IMG/VR virus record: IMGVR_UViG_3300035698_013214
Span: 1-25,375 of that record
Origin: a virus
Reading direction: 5' to 3' (one strand)
DNA length: 25,375 nucleotides
Shown here: one piece after another, positions 1-7,385 of the stretch
Layout of the letters: each line of letters starts with the position of its first letter
Position numbering within the stretch: position 1 is the first letter of the stretch
The notes under the pieces: generated by a model
What the model was told of the DNA's origin: nothing
Seen by the model: only the letters and a program-made list of their open reading frames with translations
The model's database searches: none
Program-made: the position numbers and the translations under genes

Positions 1-177
1 ACAATTGAATATTGCAAAGTGACGAACTATAATGTTACTTCCACACAGAATGATTTCGTTACATCTGATATGACAATGATTATGTCGGATCCAGATTCTG
101 ATCCAAGCAATAGTGCATCGTGGCCTGTTTGGAATAGCAACTCAGAGTTCAGTTCTGATTCTTCGGCCAGTACATGA
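1..177 (+). CDS. C-terminal end of a phage structural protein, probably tail tube (partial)
   Basis: Open reading frame running in from the left edge and ending at TGA 175-177, giving 58 residues. The visible part is rich in Thr, Ser, Asn and Asp with few Lys/Arg, and it ends in a Ser-rich tail (SEFSSDSSAST), as expected of a phage structural protein. It sits immediately before a strong terminator and the tail-assembly-chaperone pair, the usual place of the major tail (tube) protein in long-tailed phages. The function is inferred from position only; no domain is recognisable in this fragment. The Ser-rich end echoes the poly-Ser protein at 7386. A second in-line TAG follows directly in the same frame at 178-180. 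Confidence 0.7.
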   Translation, partial: TIEYCKVTNYNVTSTQNDFVTSDMTMIMSDPDSDPSNSASWPVWNSNSEFSSDSSAST

Positions 178-208
178 TAGTTTGAAAGTTTCCTGTTCCA
201 TAGCCCTA

Positions 209-241
209 GAAGGCGAACCTTTTTGGTTCGCCTTCTTTTTT
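209..241 (+). terminator. Rho-independent terminator after the tail-tube-like gene
   Basis: Perfect 11-bp stem (GAAGGCGAACC at 209-219 with GGTTCGCCTTC at 225-235), a 5-T loop, and a run of six T (236-241). It lies 32 nt after the stop of the upstream gene and 50 nt before the next start. Read-through or attenuation here would give much more tube protein than chaperones and tape measure, matching the stoichiometry of tails. No strong promoter is evident between the terminator and the next gene. Confidence 0.93.
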
Positions 242-290
242 GTTATATATGATAGTGGTTTTCACATAAATTAAAAGGAGAGAACAGAAC

Positions 291-719
291 ATGAGAAGTT
301 TGAAACTTAGTCTAGACGGGAATAAGTACGAGTTTTCCACACTATCACGAACACAGGTTAGGGCCTTGCGCACTGACGGTAGAAACAAGGAAGTAAGAGA
401 ACGCGCAAAGCGGATGGAAAAGCTTAATAAAAAGTTGGATGAAAATAAAATTTCAGATGAACAACTTGAAGAACTAGAGTTGTTGGAAGAATTGGAATTT
501 GCAGAACTTCTTAAACTTGTTAGGCTGTCAATGAGAAAGAAACATCCTGAATTTGATTTTCAAAAGGACAATCCTGAGAAGGAAGTGGAAATTGTTCAAA
601 AGCTTGATGACCTGCTGGATATGAGAACATTACAGCAAATTTCCATTTTTGCCATTTCCGGAACAGTGCCCAAGGATGACGAAGAATTGAAAGAGGACGA
701 AGATATTGATCTTTCATAA
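291..719 (+). CDS. Putative tail assembly chaperone (first of pair)
   Basis: 142-aa, highly charged protein, rich in Glu/Lys/Leu and predicted almost entirely helical, with a very acidic end (roughly residues 126-142). The start is supported by AAGGAG at 275-280 upstream of ATG 291. Size, composition and position (after the tube-like gene and before the tape measure) fit the G-type tail assembly chaperone of long-tailed phages, which coats the tape measure before tube polymerisation. No sequence motif proves this. The gene ends in TAA and the next gene starts 2 nt later in the -1 frame. Confidence 0.6.
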   Translation: MRSLKLSLDGNKYEFSTLSRTQVRALRTDGRNKEVRERAKRMEKLNKKLDENKISDEQLEELELLEELEFAELLKLVRLSMRKKHPEFDFQKDNPEKEVEIVQKLDDLLDMRTLQQISIFAISGTVPKDDEELKEDEDIDLS

Positions 720-721
720 AA

Positions 722-1324
722 ATGGATACGAAAGAAAAAGCTTATGTGCAGGAGATATTAGATTCTGAAGCAAATCTTGTAGAACTCGGCGACACAGTAG
801 AATCCACCAACTTGTATGAACATGCACAGTTGGTGGATTTTTTTGCTTCAGAATATGGATTAGGAGGGTGTAGGAACCTATCTGAATTTTGGAAAATGAT
901 TGATGAAGAGGATCCAGTAAAGATTAATTTGTTACAGGTTGCGGCAAATGAAAGGAAAAGAGCTGAAAGGGGAGAACTGGGGAACGATAAACCTACAATG
1001 GGTGCTGTAAAGAGAAAGGCAGTTGTGGAGCCACGTAAGAAAACTGAGGATAGTAAAAGTGTAAACAGTGATCTTGTCATGTCTGAATTTTTGGTTCACA
1101 TGGGCGCAGACCCTGAAAAGGTGAAAGAAGCGAGCGTTAAAACACGAAATAGAAAGATAAAAAATATTGATTTATCTTACATAACGCCAGTCGGTATAGT
1201 AGAAGATGGTTTCAACGTTAAAGAGGCGCTTAATGAAATAAATCAAGTTATCAGAAGTTCAGAGAATTTTAAAGTCTCCCAAAGAACATACGAAAAAGCT
1301 AGAAGTAGGAAAAAACATGGCTAA
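722..1324 (+). CDS. Putative second tail assembly chaperone (T-like)
   Basis: 200-aa charged, helical protein with a very basic C-terminal half (many Lys/Arg from about residue 85 onward). It begins 2 nt after the stop of the previous gene, in the -1 frame, with no convincing Shine-Dalgarno sequence near ATG 722, so translation is probably coupled. In many siphophages the second chaperone product is made by programmed frameshifting from the first. Here the -1 frame is open only from 710 and I see no canonical slippery heptamer in it, so reinitiation is the simpler reading. It overlaps the tape-measure start by 8 nt. Assignment rests on synteny; the protein itself is not recognised. Confidence 0.55.
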   Translation: MDTKEKAYVQEILDSEANLVELGDTVESTNLYEHAQLVDFFASEYGLGGCRNLSEFWKMIDEEDPVKINLLQVAANERKRAERGELGNDKPTMGAVKRKAVVEPRKKTEDSKSVNSDLVMSEFLVHMGADPEKVKEASVKTRNRKIKNIDLSYITPVGIVEDGFNVKEALNEINQVIRSSENFKVSQRTYEKARSRKKHG

Positions 1325-4300
1325 TAGAGAAGCTTTAAAAATAGATATGCGACTCCAACTTGCAGGGGGCAAAAACGTTACCAAAACAATCGTTGGTGGC
1401 GTTAAGGATATTGAAAGAGAAATTCAGCGATTGGGTCGCAGCCTTGATGTAGTGGAACGAAAAGCTGGGAAAGCACTGAAGACCCGCCTTGCAACATATG
1501 AACAAGCGACCGCTGGAAGTAGAGCAAAGGGGGCTCCTGCAACAAGAGGTAGACAGGCGAATATCAGAATAGGTCAGAAGGGAGGGAAAGTAGTTTCTGG
1601 ATTAAAACAAGTTCCTGCTGCTTCCGCTGGTGCTGCTGGCACTTCTAGTGTGATGAAGATGCGAGGGATTCAGCTTGCAGGGCTTAGAGAGGCCCAGGAA
1701 AAGGCAGTCCGGACAGTAAGTAAAACAATTAAGTCAGCCGGTAGGGAGACTGCTAATTCTGTTAAAATGATTAATGCAGAAACAGATAAGTCTTACAAAA
1801 AGATACAAGCAACCATTAAGGGTATAGTTACACAAGGGTTGAAAAAAGGTAGATCTCAAGCAGGAATATCTGGTTCTATAAAAAGAGCTCGTGACAAATT
1901 TGAGAAAAAGGAAAAGAAACAGTTTAGGGAAAGGCTTGAAGGTGCAAAGCGAGTCAATCAAACAGAAAGAAAAACGATACAGAAAACAATAGCTCAACAG
2001 GGTCGTGTTAAAAGGTTGAAAGCAAGAGAGTTTAGAAAAATACGTAACATGCACCGAGACAGTTTACGCAAAATAGATGAGTTAAAGCAGGGTGCAACTT
2101 GGGGAAAAGCCAAAAAGAAGATAAAGAATGTAGGTAAAGAACTAACATTCGAATTTGAGAAGATGGAGAAAAATCTCGAAAGAGGCATTAGAGAAATAAA
2201 AATTGAGCCAGGAGAAACAATTGAAACAGCTTTACAAAGAGTCTTTGACGATGTAGGTGATGAACTTAAAAGAATAAGTGTACCGCGTGTTAAACGTGCT
2301 GAACATTTACAACAACAGCAACCTTTCCACAAGGCATTTGCACAACAGGCTAAGGGCGCATTAGGGTTTGGTGCCATCGAGATAGGCCAGCGACTTTTAC
2401 AGGTCTTTAATGGTAAAAGGCTGAGAGGGCAGTTGAGTCAAAGCGTGTCTGGTTTGACAGGGGCCATAGGCGATATGTTCGGAGGGTTGGTAGGACAAGT
2501 CACTAGGGACATTGGTGAAGCTGCTGGTGGATTGGCTGAAATTTTCATAAATAGGCTTACACTTGATCTGCGTAGATTAGGCTTAGGGCTTGGAAGTTTT
2601 GTTAAAGCACTTGGTTTCACAATTGCAAGTGGAATTTTTACTGGGATGAAAGGTGTCATGGCAGGCTTTAGCTGGAAAGCATTGGGGATTCAGGGGCTTT
2701 CTGTAGCACTTCTTGGTAGTTTATTTTCAGTAATGAATATCGTTCAAGAAAGCATAGAAGAAATGCTTAGTAACCTGCAAGTTGCCTTTGAAGCTTTGAC
2801 CGCTATCGCTAGAGCGTCTTTGAATGTAATGGTTGGAGTGGTGAAAGCGGCAGGGAAAATAATTTCAGAAGTGTGGAAAGGGTTGTGGATGACCATGAAG
2901 AATGTGGTTAAAGCAAGCTGGCAGACAATGAAGGGATTGACACAAGCTGGATTGTTGTTTATTAAGGCATCGTTTAAAGCGTATTCAGAGTTACAGTTTA
3001 AAGCAAGGCAAGCTGCAACAGAGTTAGTAGATATTGCAAGAGATGCCACAGGACAAATGCAGGGTATCATGCTCAAGCTTGGTAGGGATTGGGGTGTGGG
3101 ATTAGAATCTGCGTTTAGATCCGTATTCTCAGTGGTGTCGTCCGGTTTCAGAAGTGTAAAAGAAGCAGAAATGATAACAAAGTCAGCAGCAAGGTTAGCG
3201 CTGGCCGCAGAGGGTGATATAGCTACTGCTACAAATGTATTGATTACAGCTTATCAAAACTGGGGTAAAGCGGCAGGTGGTGTGTTGAGTATGGAAAGAC
3301 AAATTTCTGCGGCGACAACTTTAAGTGTGGCAAACCTTTCTGAATTTGGGCCTGCGTTGAAAAGTGTTGCAGGTATGGCAAGTAGATTAGGCGTATCCTT
3401 CAAAGAAACTATGTTGAGTCTAGGCATGATGACAAGAGTATTTGGTAGAGGGTCTGCTCAACCTGCCGCTAGATTTCTTAACAGAATGTTGGAAGCAATG
3501 GCGATGCCTACCGGAAAAGCAAGAAAAGAATTAGAAAGTTTAGGTGTAACATTCGATGATACAAATTCAAGTATGAAAAATTTAACTTTTAGTGTCTTTA
3601 ATACTATTAAAGCGATGAAGGACATACCATTGGTGAATTTAAGACAGTTCTTCCCAACAGTGCAATCAAGAAAAGGGTTCCTGGCTTTGACAAAAGATAT
3701 GTCACAGTTTTCAAAAATGTTCAAGGAGCATGGTGCTATTGTTGCAAAGTATCCACGGCAAGTGGCAATGATGCAGAATACAATTAAAATACAATTTGCA
3801 AGAATTAGTAAATCTTTTGAAAGTGTGTTTGCTTTCGCCGGTGAACGTTTGAATAACTTTTTTTCAAAGGACCTGTCTAAATTCACAAAGATGTTTGTAG
3901 CCTTTATAAGGAACCTGCATAAAAACAAAGCTATAGTGAAGGTGTTTGAATTTTTGGGAAAACAGCTCAAGCCGGTTATGGATCAAATATTTACGCCTAT
4001 CTTTGACGCTATGGGCGAGGTTTTTAATATTTCGAAGATGAGCCCAAAAGACATAGTGGACACTGTCTTTGGTGGCACTGAAAAGATAAAAGGCTTCGCG
4101 GAAGATCTGGAAAGTATTGTAAAAAAGATAAAAGGATTGCCAGAAAAATTAGCAGGATTTAAAATTTCTTTAGGGCTGATTAACGAAAAATTGCTTAAAC
4201 CAATGGGGGAATTGGTGAGTAGTGTTGGAGAAAAGTTTAAAGATATAAAAATAGAAGATGTTGTAGAAAAAATCAATGTGTTGATAGCTAATTTGGCAGA

Positions 4301-6599
4301 TTTTCCAAACATGATAGCAAATATTGGGGGAGCTTTTAAGAAAGCTTTTGGCATTGATACGTTGGAAGATTTTAAGAAAAGCTTTAAATATTATGCAAGC
4401 AGTATGGGTAAAATCTTTTTGGATGTATTTTTAACCATTTTCACAAAGCTGACTGAGAGCTTGAAAAATATGCTTGGGACGGCTCTTGAAGCGGCCAAAA
4501 AAGATCCGCGAATGGCAGAATTTATTTATGTGCTCCAAAACGCTTTTACAGAAATACCTAAATTGATTATGAAATCTTTGATGAAAGGAATGACGAAATA
4601 TCTGGGGTTGGCAGGTATTATAACACACTTTGCTGGTGAAAGGGAAGAAAAAGAAAAAACAAAAAAATATCGTGATAGGATTATGGCAAGTGCTGATGCT
4701 CCAGAAAAAGCGCGTATGAAAGCTGATGAAGCAAGCGATCCGGAAAAGTTTTGGAAGTTGATGAAAATACGTGCAGGGTTAGAAACAGGTGTAGCTGGAC
4801 AGCTGATGAAAATCAATGAGAACTTATTAGATACCCTCGGCAATACTGTGGAAAGTTTCAAACCATCCACCGAACAGATTAAAAAAGATGCTGCTGAATT
4901 TTCAAATGCATTGAAAGAATTGGCGTTCAAGACAAAAACAGTAGCTAGTGAAATTCTCACACCAACTGAAAAAGCCCGTAGGAGTATCGATGCGGCAGCA
5001 ATAGATAGCAATATGGAAAAACCTTCTACAGAAAAAACTTTTAGACAAGTTTTAGGCTTTAAAGACCCTGCGTCTGTAGCGCAGGAAAAAATTAGAAAGT
5101 TTAAAACTGGTGGGATGGTGAACACTGGTTCTACCGTAAAAGATACTGTACCCGCTATGTTGAGTAAAGGCGAATATGTTTGGGACAAAAAGACTGTAGA
5201 TAAAAATAGATGGGCTATTAGTGCTATGCATAAAGGAGTTAAAGGCTATGAAACTGGTAGAATGGTGAACACTAGTTCTACCGTAAAAGATACTGTACCT
5301 GCAATGCAGGAAAAAATTAGAAAGTTTAAAACTGGTAGAATGGTGAACACTGGTTCTACCGTAAAAGATACTGTACCTGCAATGCAGGAAAAAATTAGAA
5401 AGTTTAAAACTGGTGGAATGGTGAACACTGGTTCTACCGTAAAAGATACTGTACCCGCTATGTTGAGTAAAGGCGAATATGTTTGGGACAAAAAGACTGT
5501 AGATAAAAATAGATGGGCCATTAGTGCTATGCATAAAGGAGTACAGAAATTTAAGACTGGTGGAATAGTGAACACTGGTTCCACTGTAAAAGACACTGTA
5601 CCTGCAATGCAGAAAAAGGTTAGAGCTTCTGGCGATGGTGGATCAGATGGGACCGATTCTAGTGAAAGAAATAGAACAAGAAGATTCTTGCCTCCGGATT
5701 TTCATGGAATCATGGAGCTTTTAGACAAACAGAGAAAGGAAGTCGAATATCGGAAATCCAATATCGAACGAATGGAAAGAATACAAAGAAATAAGATGGT
5801 AGGCAGACGGAGAAAGGAAGTCGAATATCGGAAATCCAATATCGAACGAATGGAAAGAATGCAAAGAAATAAGATGGTAGGCAAAAATATTGGTGTTAGT
5901 GTGGGAAAAACTGTCGACGCACCACCTGCAATGCAGAAAAAGGTTAAAAAGTTCGAAAATACTGGTTCGGAGTTACCCAAATATCGCGAAGAACGTGAGA
6001 AAATAGATAAGTGGAAAGCAGAACAGTGGAGTAAAATGAGCGGGTTGAGAAAAGGTAAAGAAAACAGAATAAGAAAATTGATGGATGATTATGAACTTGA
6101 TTATGAACTTGAGATAATGAAGGCTAAAAATCAAGGATCCACACCTAAAGCAGTTGAAAAGGTGAAAGATAAAATAAAAACTATTTATAAAGAAAAAGTG
6201 GAAAAACTGGATGTTTTATATAAAGAAAGAACGTCCGGGTTAAAGAAAAAGGTACAAAAGGAATATAAAGTTAAAAAGTCAAGATTTAGAAAAGAATTTG
6301 GTTTCAATTATGGAAAGTCCGGAGCAGGAGCACAGGCTACCACACCCATCGAAAATCAAATGATGCCAAGTCACGAAGCTATCCCAGGGACGGAAAGGAC
6401 AGCACCAACTACGACTTCAGGACAAAGTACAAATACGAGTATGATCCAAAGTGATGGCATGTCTAGAAAACAGCTAGCTTCCAGAAGTGAACTCATTACA
6501 GCCATGAGTGATTTAACAAATGCAGTGAAGGGGACAAAGGTGTTTACTCCACGTACAGAAACACTAGATCCTGAAAAAGCGGATATTGATGCAGCATGA
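1317..6599 (+). CDS. Tail tape measure protein, TP901-like core
   Basis: 1760-aa tape-measure protein that sets tail length and is ejected during DNA delivery. Residues 1-340 are very basic and helical. Residues about 420-475 form a Gly/hydrophobic stretch with membrane-like segments. Residues about 577-800 match the TP901-type core, with the typical pattern around the AEMITKSA, ATNVLITAY and LGVSFKETML segments. Residues about 1256-1436 contain repeated copies of a KTGGMVNTG...DTVPAML..GEYVW unit, recalling the TVPAML..GEFV motif common in tape-measure C termini. Residues about 1472-1523 carry a 26-residue tandem repeat, followed by a Lys/Glu coiled-coil-like end. At about 0.15 nm per residue the tail would be very roughly 260 nm (inference). 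The start has a good Shine-Dalgarno-like AGTAGGA at 1304-1310 and overlaps the previous gene by 8 nt. Confidence 0.93.
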   Translation: MANREALKIDMRLQLAGGKNVTKTIVGGVKDIEREIQRLGRSLDVVERKAGKALKTRLATYEQATAGSRAKGAPATRGRQANIRIGQKGGKVVSGLKQVPAASAGAAGTSSVMKMRGIQLAGLREAQEKAVRTVSKTIKSAGRETANSVKMINAETDKSYKKIQATIKGIVTQGLKKGRSQAGISGSIKRARDKFEKKEKKQFRERLEGAKRVNQTERKTIQKTIAQQGRVKRLKAREFRKIRNMHRDSLRKIDELKQGATWGKAKKKIKNVGKELTFEFEKMEKNLERGIREIKIEPGETIETALQRVFDDVGDELKRISVPRVKRAEHLQQQQPFHKAFAQQAKGALGFGAIEIGQRLLQVFNGKRLRGQLSQSVSGLTGAIGDMFGGLVGQVTRDIGEAAGGLAEIFINRLTLDLRRLGLGLGSFVKALGFTIASGIFTGMKGVMAGFSWKALGIQGLSVALLGSLFSVMNIVQESIEEMLSNLQVAFEALTAIARASLNVMVGVVKAAGKIISEVWKGLWMTMKNVVKASWQTMKGLTQAGLLFIKASFKAYSELQFKARQAATELVDIARDATGQMQGIMLKLGRDWGVGLESAFRSVFSVVSSGFRSVKEAEMITKSAARLALAAEGDIATATNVLITAYQNWGKAAGGVLSMERQISAATTLSVANLSEFGPALKSVAGMASRLGVSFKETMLSLGMMTRVFGRGSAQPAARFLNRMLEAMAMPTGKARKELESLGVTFDDTNSSMKNLTFSVFNTIKAMKDIPLVNLRQFFPTVQSRKGFLALTKDMSQFSKMFKEHGAIVAKYPRQVAMMQNTIKIQFARISKSFESVFAFAGERLNNFFSKDLSKFTKMFVAFIRNLHKNKAIVKVFEFLGKQLKPVMDQIFTPIFDAMGEVFNISKMSPKDIVDTVFGGTEKIKGFAEDLESIVKKIKGLPEKLAGFKISLGLINEKLLKPMGELVSSVGEKFKDIKIEDVVEKINVLIANLADFPNMIANIGGAFKKAFGIDTLEDFKKSFKYYASSMGKIFLDVFLTIFTKLTESLKNMLGTALEAAKKDPRMAEFIYVLQNAFTEIPKLIMKSLMKGMTKYLGLAGIITHFAGEREEKEKTKKYRDRIMASADAPEKARMKADEASDPEKFWKLMKIRAGLETGVAGQLMKINENLLDTLGNTVESFKPSTEQIKKDAAEFSNALKELAFKTKTVASEILTPTEKARRSIDAAAIDSNMEKPSTEKTFRQVLGFKDPASVAQEKIRKFKTGGMVNTGSTVKDTVPAMLSKGEYVWDKKTVDKNRWAISAMHKGVKGYETGRMVNTSSTVKDTVPAMQEKIRKFKTGRMVNTGSTVKDTVPAMQEKIRKFKTGGMVNTGSTVKDTVPAMLSKGEYVWDKKTVDKNRWAISAMHKGVQKFKTGGIVNTGSTVKDTVPAMQKKVRASGDGGSDGTDSSERNRTRRFLPPDFHGIMELLDKQRKEVEYRKSNIERMERIQRNKMVGRRRKEVEYRKSNIERMERMQRNKMVGKNIGVSVGKTVDAPPAMQKKVKKFENTGSELPKYREEREKIDKWKAEQWSKMSGLRKGKENRIRKLMDDYELDYELEIMKAKNQGSTPKAVEKVKDKIKTIYKEKVEKLDVLYKERTSGLKKKVQKEYKVKKSRFRKEFGFNYGKSGAGAQATTPIENQMMPSHEAIPGTERTAPTTTSGQSTNTSMIQSDGMSRKQLASRSELITAMSDLTNAVKGTKVFTPRTETLDPEKADIDAA
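5081..5612 (+). repeat. Tandem long/short repeats inside the tape-measure gene
   Basis: Two nearly identical 159-bp (53-aa) full units lie at 5081-5239 and 5384-5542. Truncated units lie at 5240-5305, 5306-5383 (78 bp) and about 5543-5612. All share the segment coding MVNTGSTVKDTVPAM or close variants; only the full units continue into LSKGEYVWDKKTVDK. The full copies differ at only a few bases, which indicates recent duplication. A decayed sixth copy, PPAMQKKVKKFENTG, appears around 5920-5970. Reading frame is preserved throughout, so the repeats act at protein level. Confidence 0.9.
5732..5884 (+). repeat. Second 78-bp tandem repeat in the tape-measure gene
   Basis: Two adjacent 78-bp units (5732-5809 and 5810 to about 5884) encode a 26-residue charged helix with core RKEVEYRKSNIERMER. 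Across most of their length they differ by a single base, with divergence only at the junction. The unit length equals the 78-bp period of the neighbouring short motif repeats, although the sequences are unrelated. Confidence 0.9.
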
Positions 6600-7384
6600 T
6601 AAACCCTACGTACAACGGAGTTCTTTTGGCACAGTCTGGCAATGCGGTGCTTAGTGGTGATGCACAAGCTGATGTAATGACGTATCCACGAGCTAAAGGT
6701 GTTCTTATACGCCCTTCTAACATAAAGCAAGCAACACTCGTATTAAACTGTGAACTTGTTCTAGCAGGGGATTCCGATAGCAAAGAGAATCAGCAGCATC
6801 TATTGAATGAGAAACTTTTGTCTATAGCAAGTGGAACTGTCGCCTTTGATGGCTTATCTATAGAAAACTGTGTTCCTGAATCCGTTTCTTTTAATGAAGT
6901 TAAAAACAGAAGTAATTATTACACCATAACGTTCGCTGTGGGAACGCAGAATACATATACAAGTTTGCCGAATGTGACATATAATCAATTGTCTAATCCT
7001 GCCGATCTTGGAGGCTTCAGGTATGGAACATTCGCCATAGATGATATGGAACCTTTTTATTTTGGTCAGAGAATAGATCAGCTCAAGAGTGCAAAATATA
7101 CGGTGATAAGAAAACAAAAAGAATCTTGGGCATATGAGTACGATGTTAAAATGATAGGCGGTGTAGAAACAATAAAACTCACAGGTTGGATAGTGGACAC
7201 TGGTAGGGAAGCGCTGCAAAGCTTTATCTACAATGCCATATTCGGACCTTTGGGAAAAATGGGCACTTTAACAGCAGGTACAGATGCAACTACATATGCT
7301 TTTTTTCAGTCGATAGAAATGCAATCCATAATACAGGGAAGTATGTATTGGACAGCAACTTTCCTTTCTACTTTAAAGTGTTAA
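6596..7384 (+). CDS. Putative distal tail (Dit-like) / tail-tip protein
   Basis: 262-aa protein whose ATG overlaps the tape-measure stop (ATGA), implying translational coupling. It is beta-rich and appears to be built of two similar halves. Each half has a central beta segment followed by a helix of the pattern LLNEKLLSI or LQSFIYNAIF and a closing beta hairpin (YYTITFAV, YWTATFLST). The gene directly after the tape measure usually encodes the distal tail protein that joins tube and baseplate, and the fold pattern is compatible. No diagnostic motif was seen, so another minor tail-tip protein is possible. Confidence 0.5.
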   Translation: MINPTYNGVLLAQSGNAVLSGDAQADVMTYPRAKGVLIRPSNIKQATLVLNCELVLAGDSDSKENQQHLLNEKLLSIASGTVAFDGLSIENCVPESVSFNEVKNRSNYYTITFAVGTQNTYTSLPNVTYNQLSNPADLGGFRYGTFAIDDMEPFYFGQRIDQLKSAKYTVIRKQKESWAYEYDVKMIGGVETIKLTGWIVDTGREALQSFIYNAIFGPLGKMGTLTAGTDATTYAFFQSIEMQSIIQGSMYWTATFLSTLKC

Positions 7385-7385
7385 T

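Noticed and set aside
242-290. Promoter between the terminator and the first chaperone gene
   Set aside because: TATGAT at 248-253 has no -35 element at acceptable spacing; too weak to list.
4526-5596. Several long minus-strand ORFs opposite the tape-measure repeats
   Set aside because: They repeat because the sense gene repeats; the tape-measure frame is continuous for 1760 codons and its family is recognisable.
5081-5612. CRISPR-like repeat array
   Set aside because: Units are long, in frame, directly adjacent and translated within a tape-measure gene; there are no spacers.
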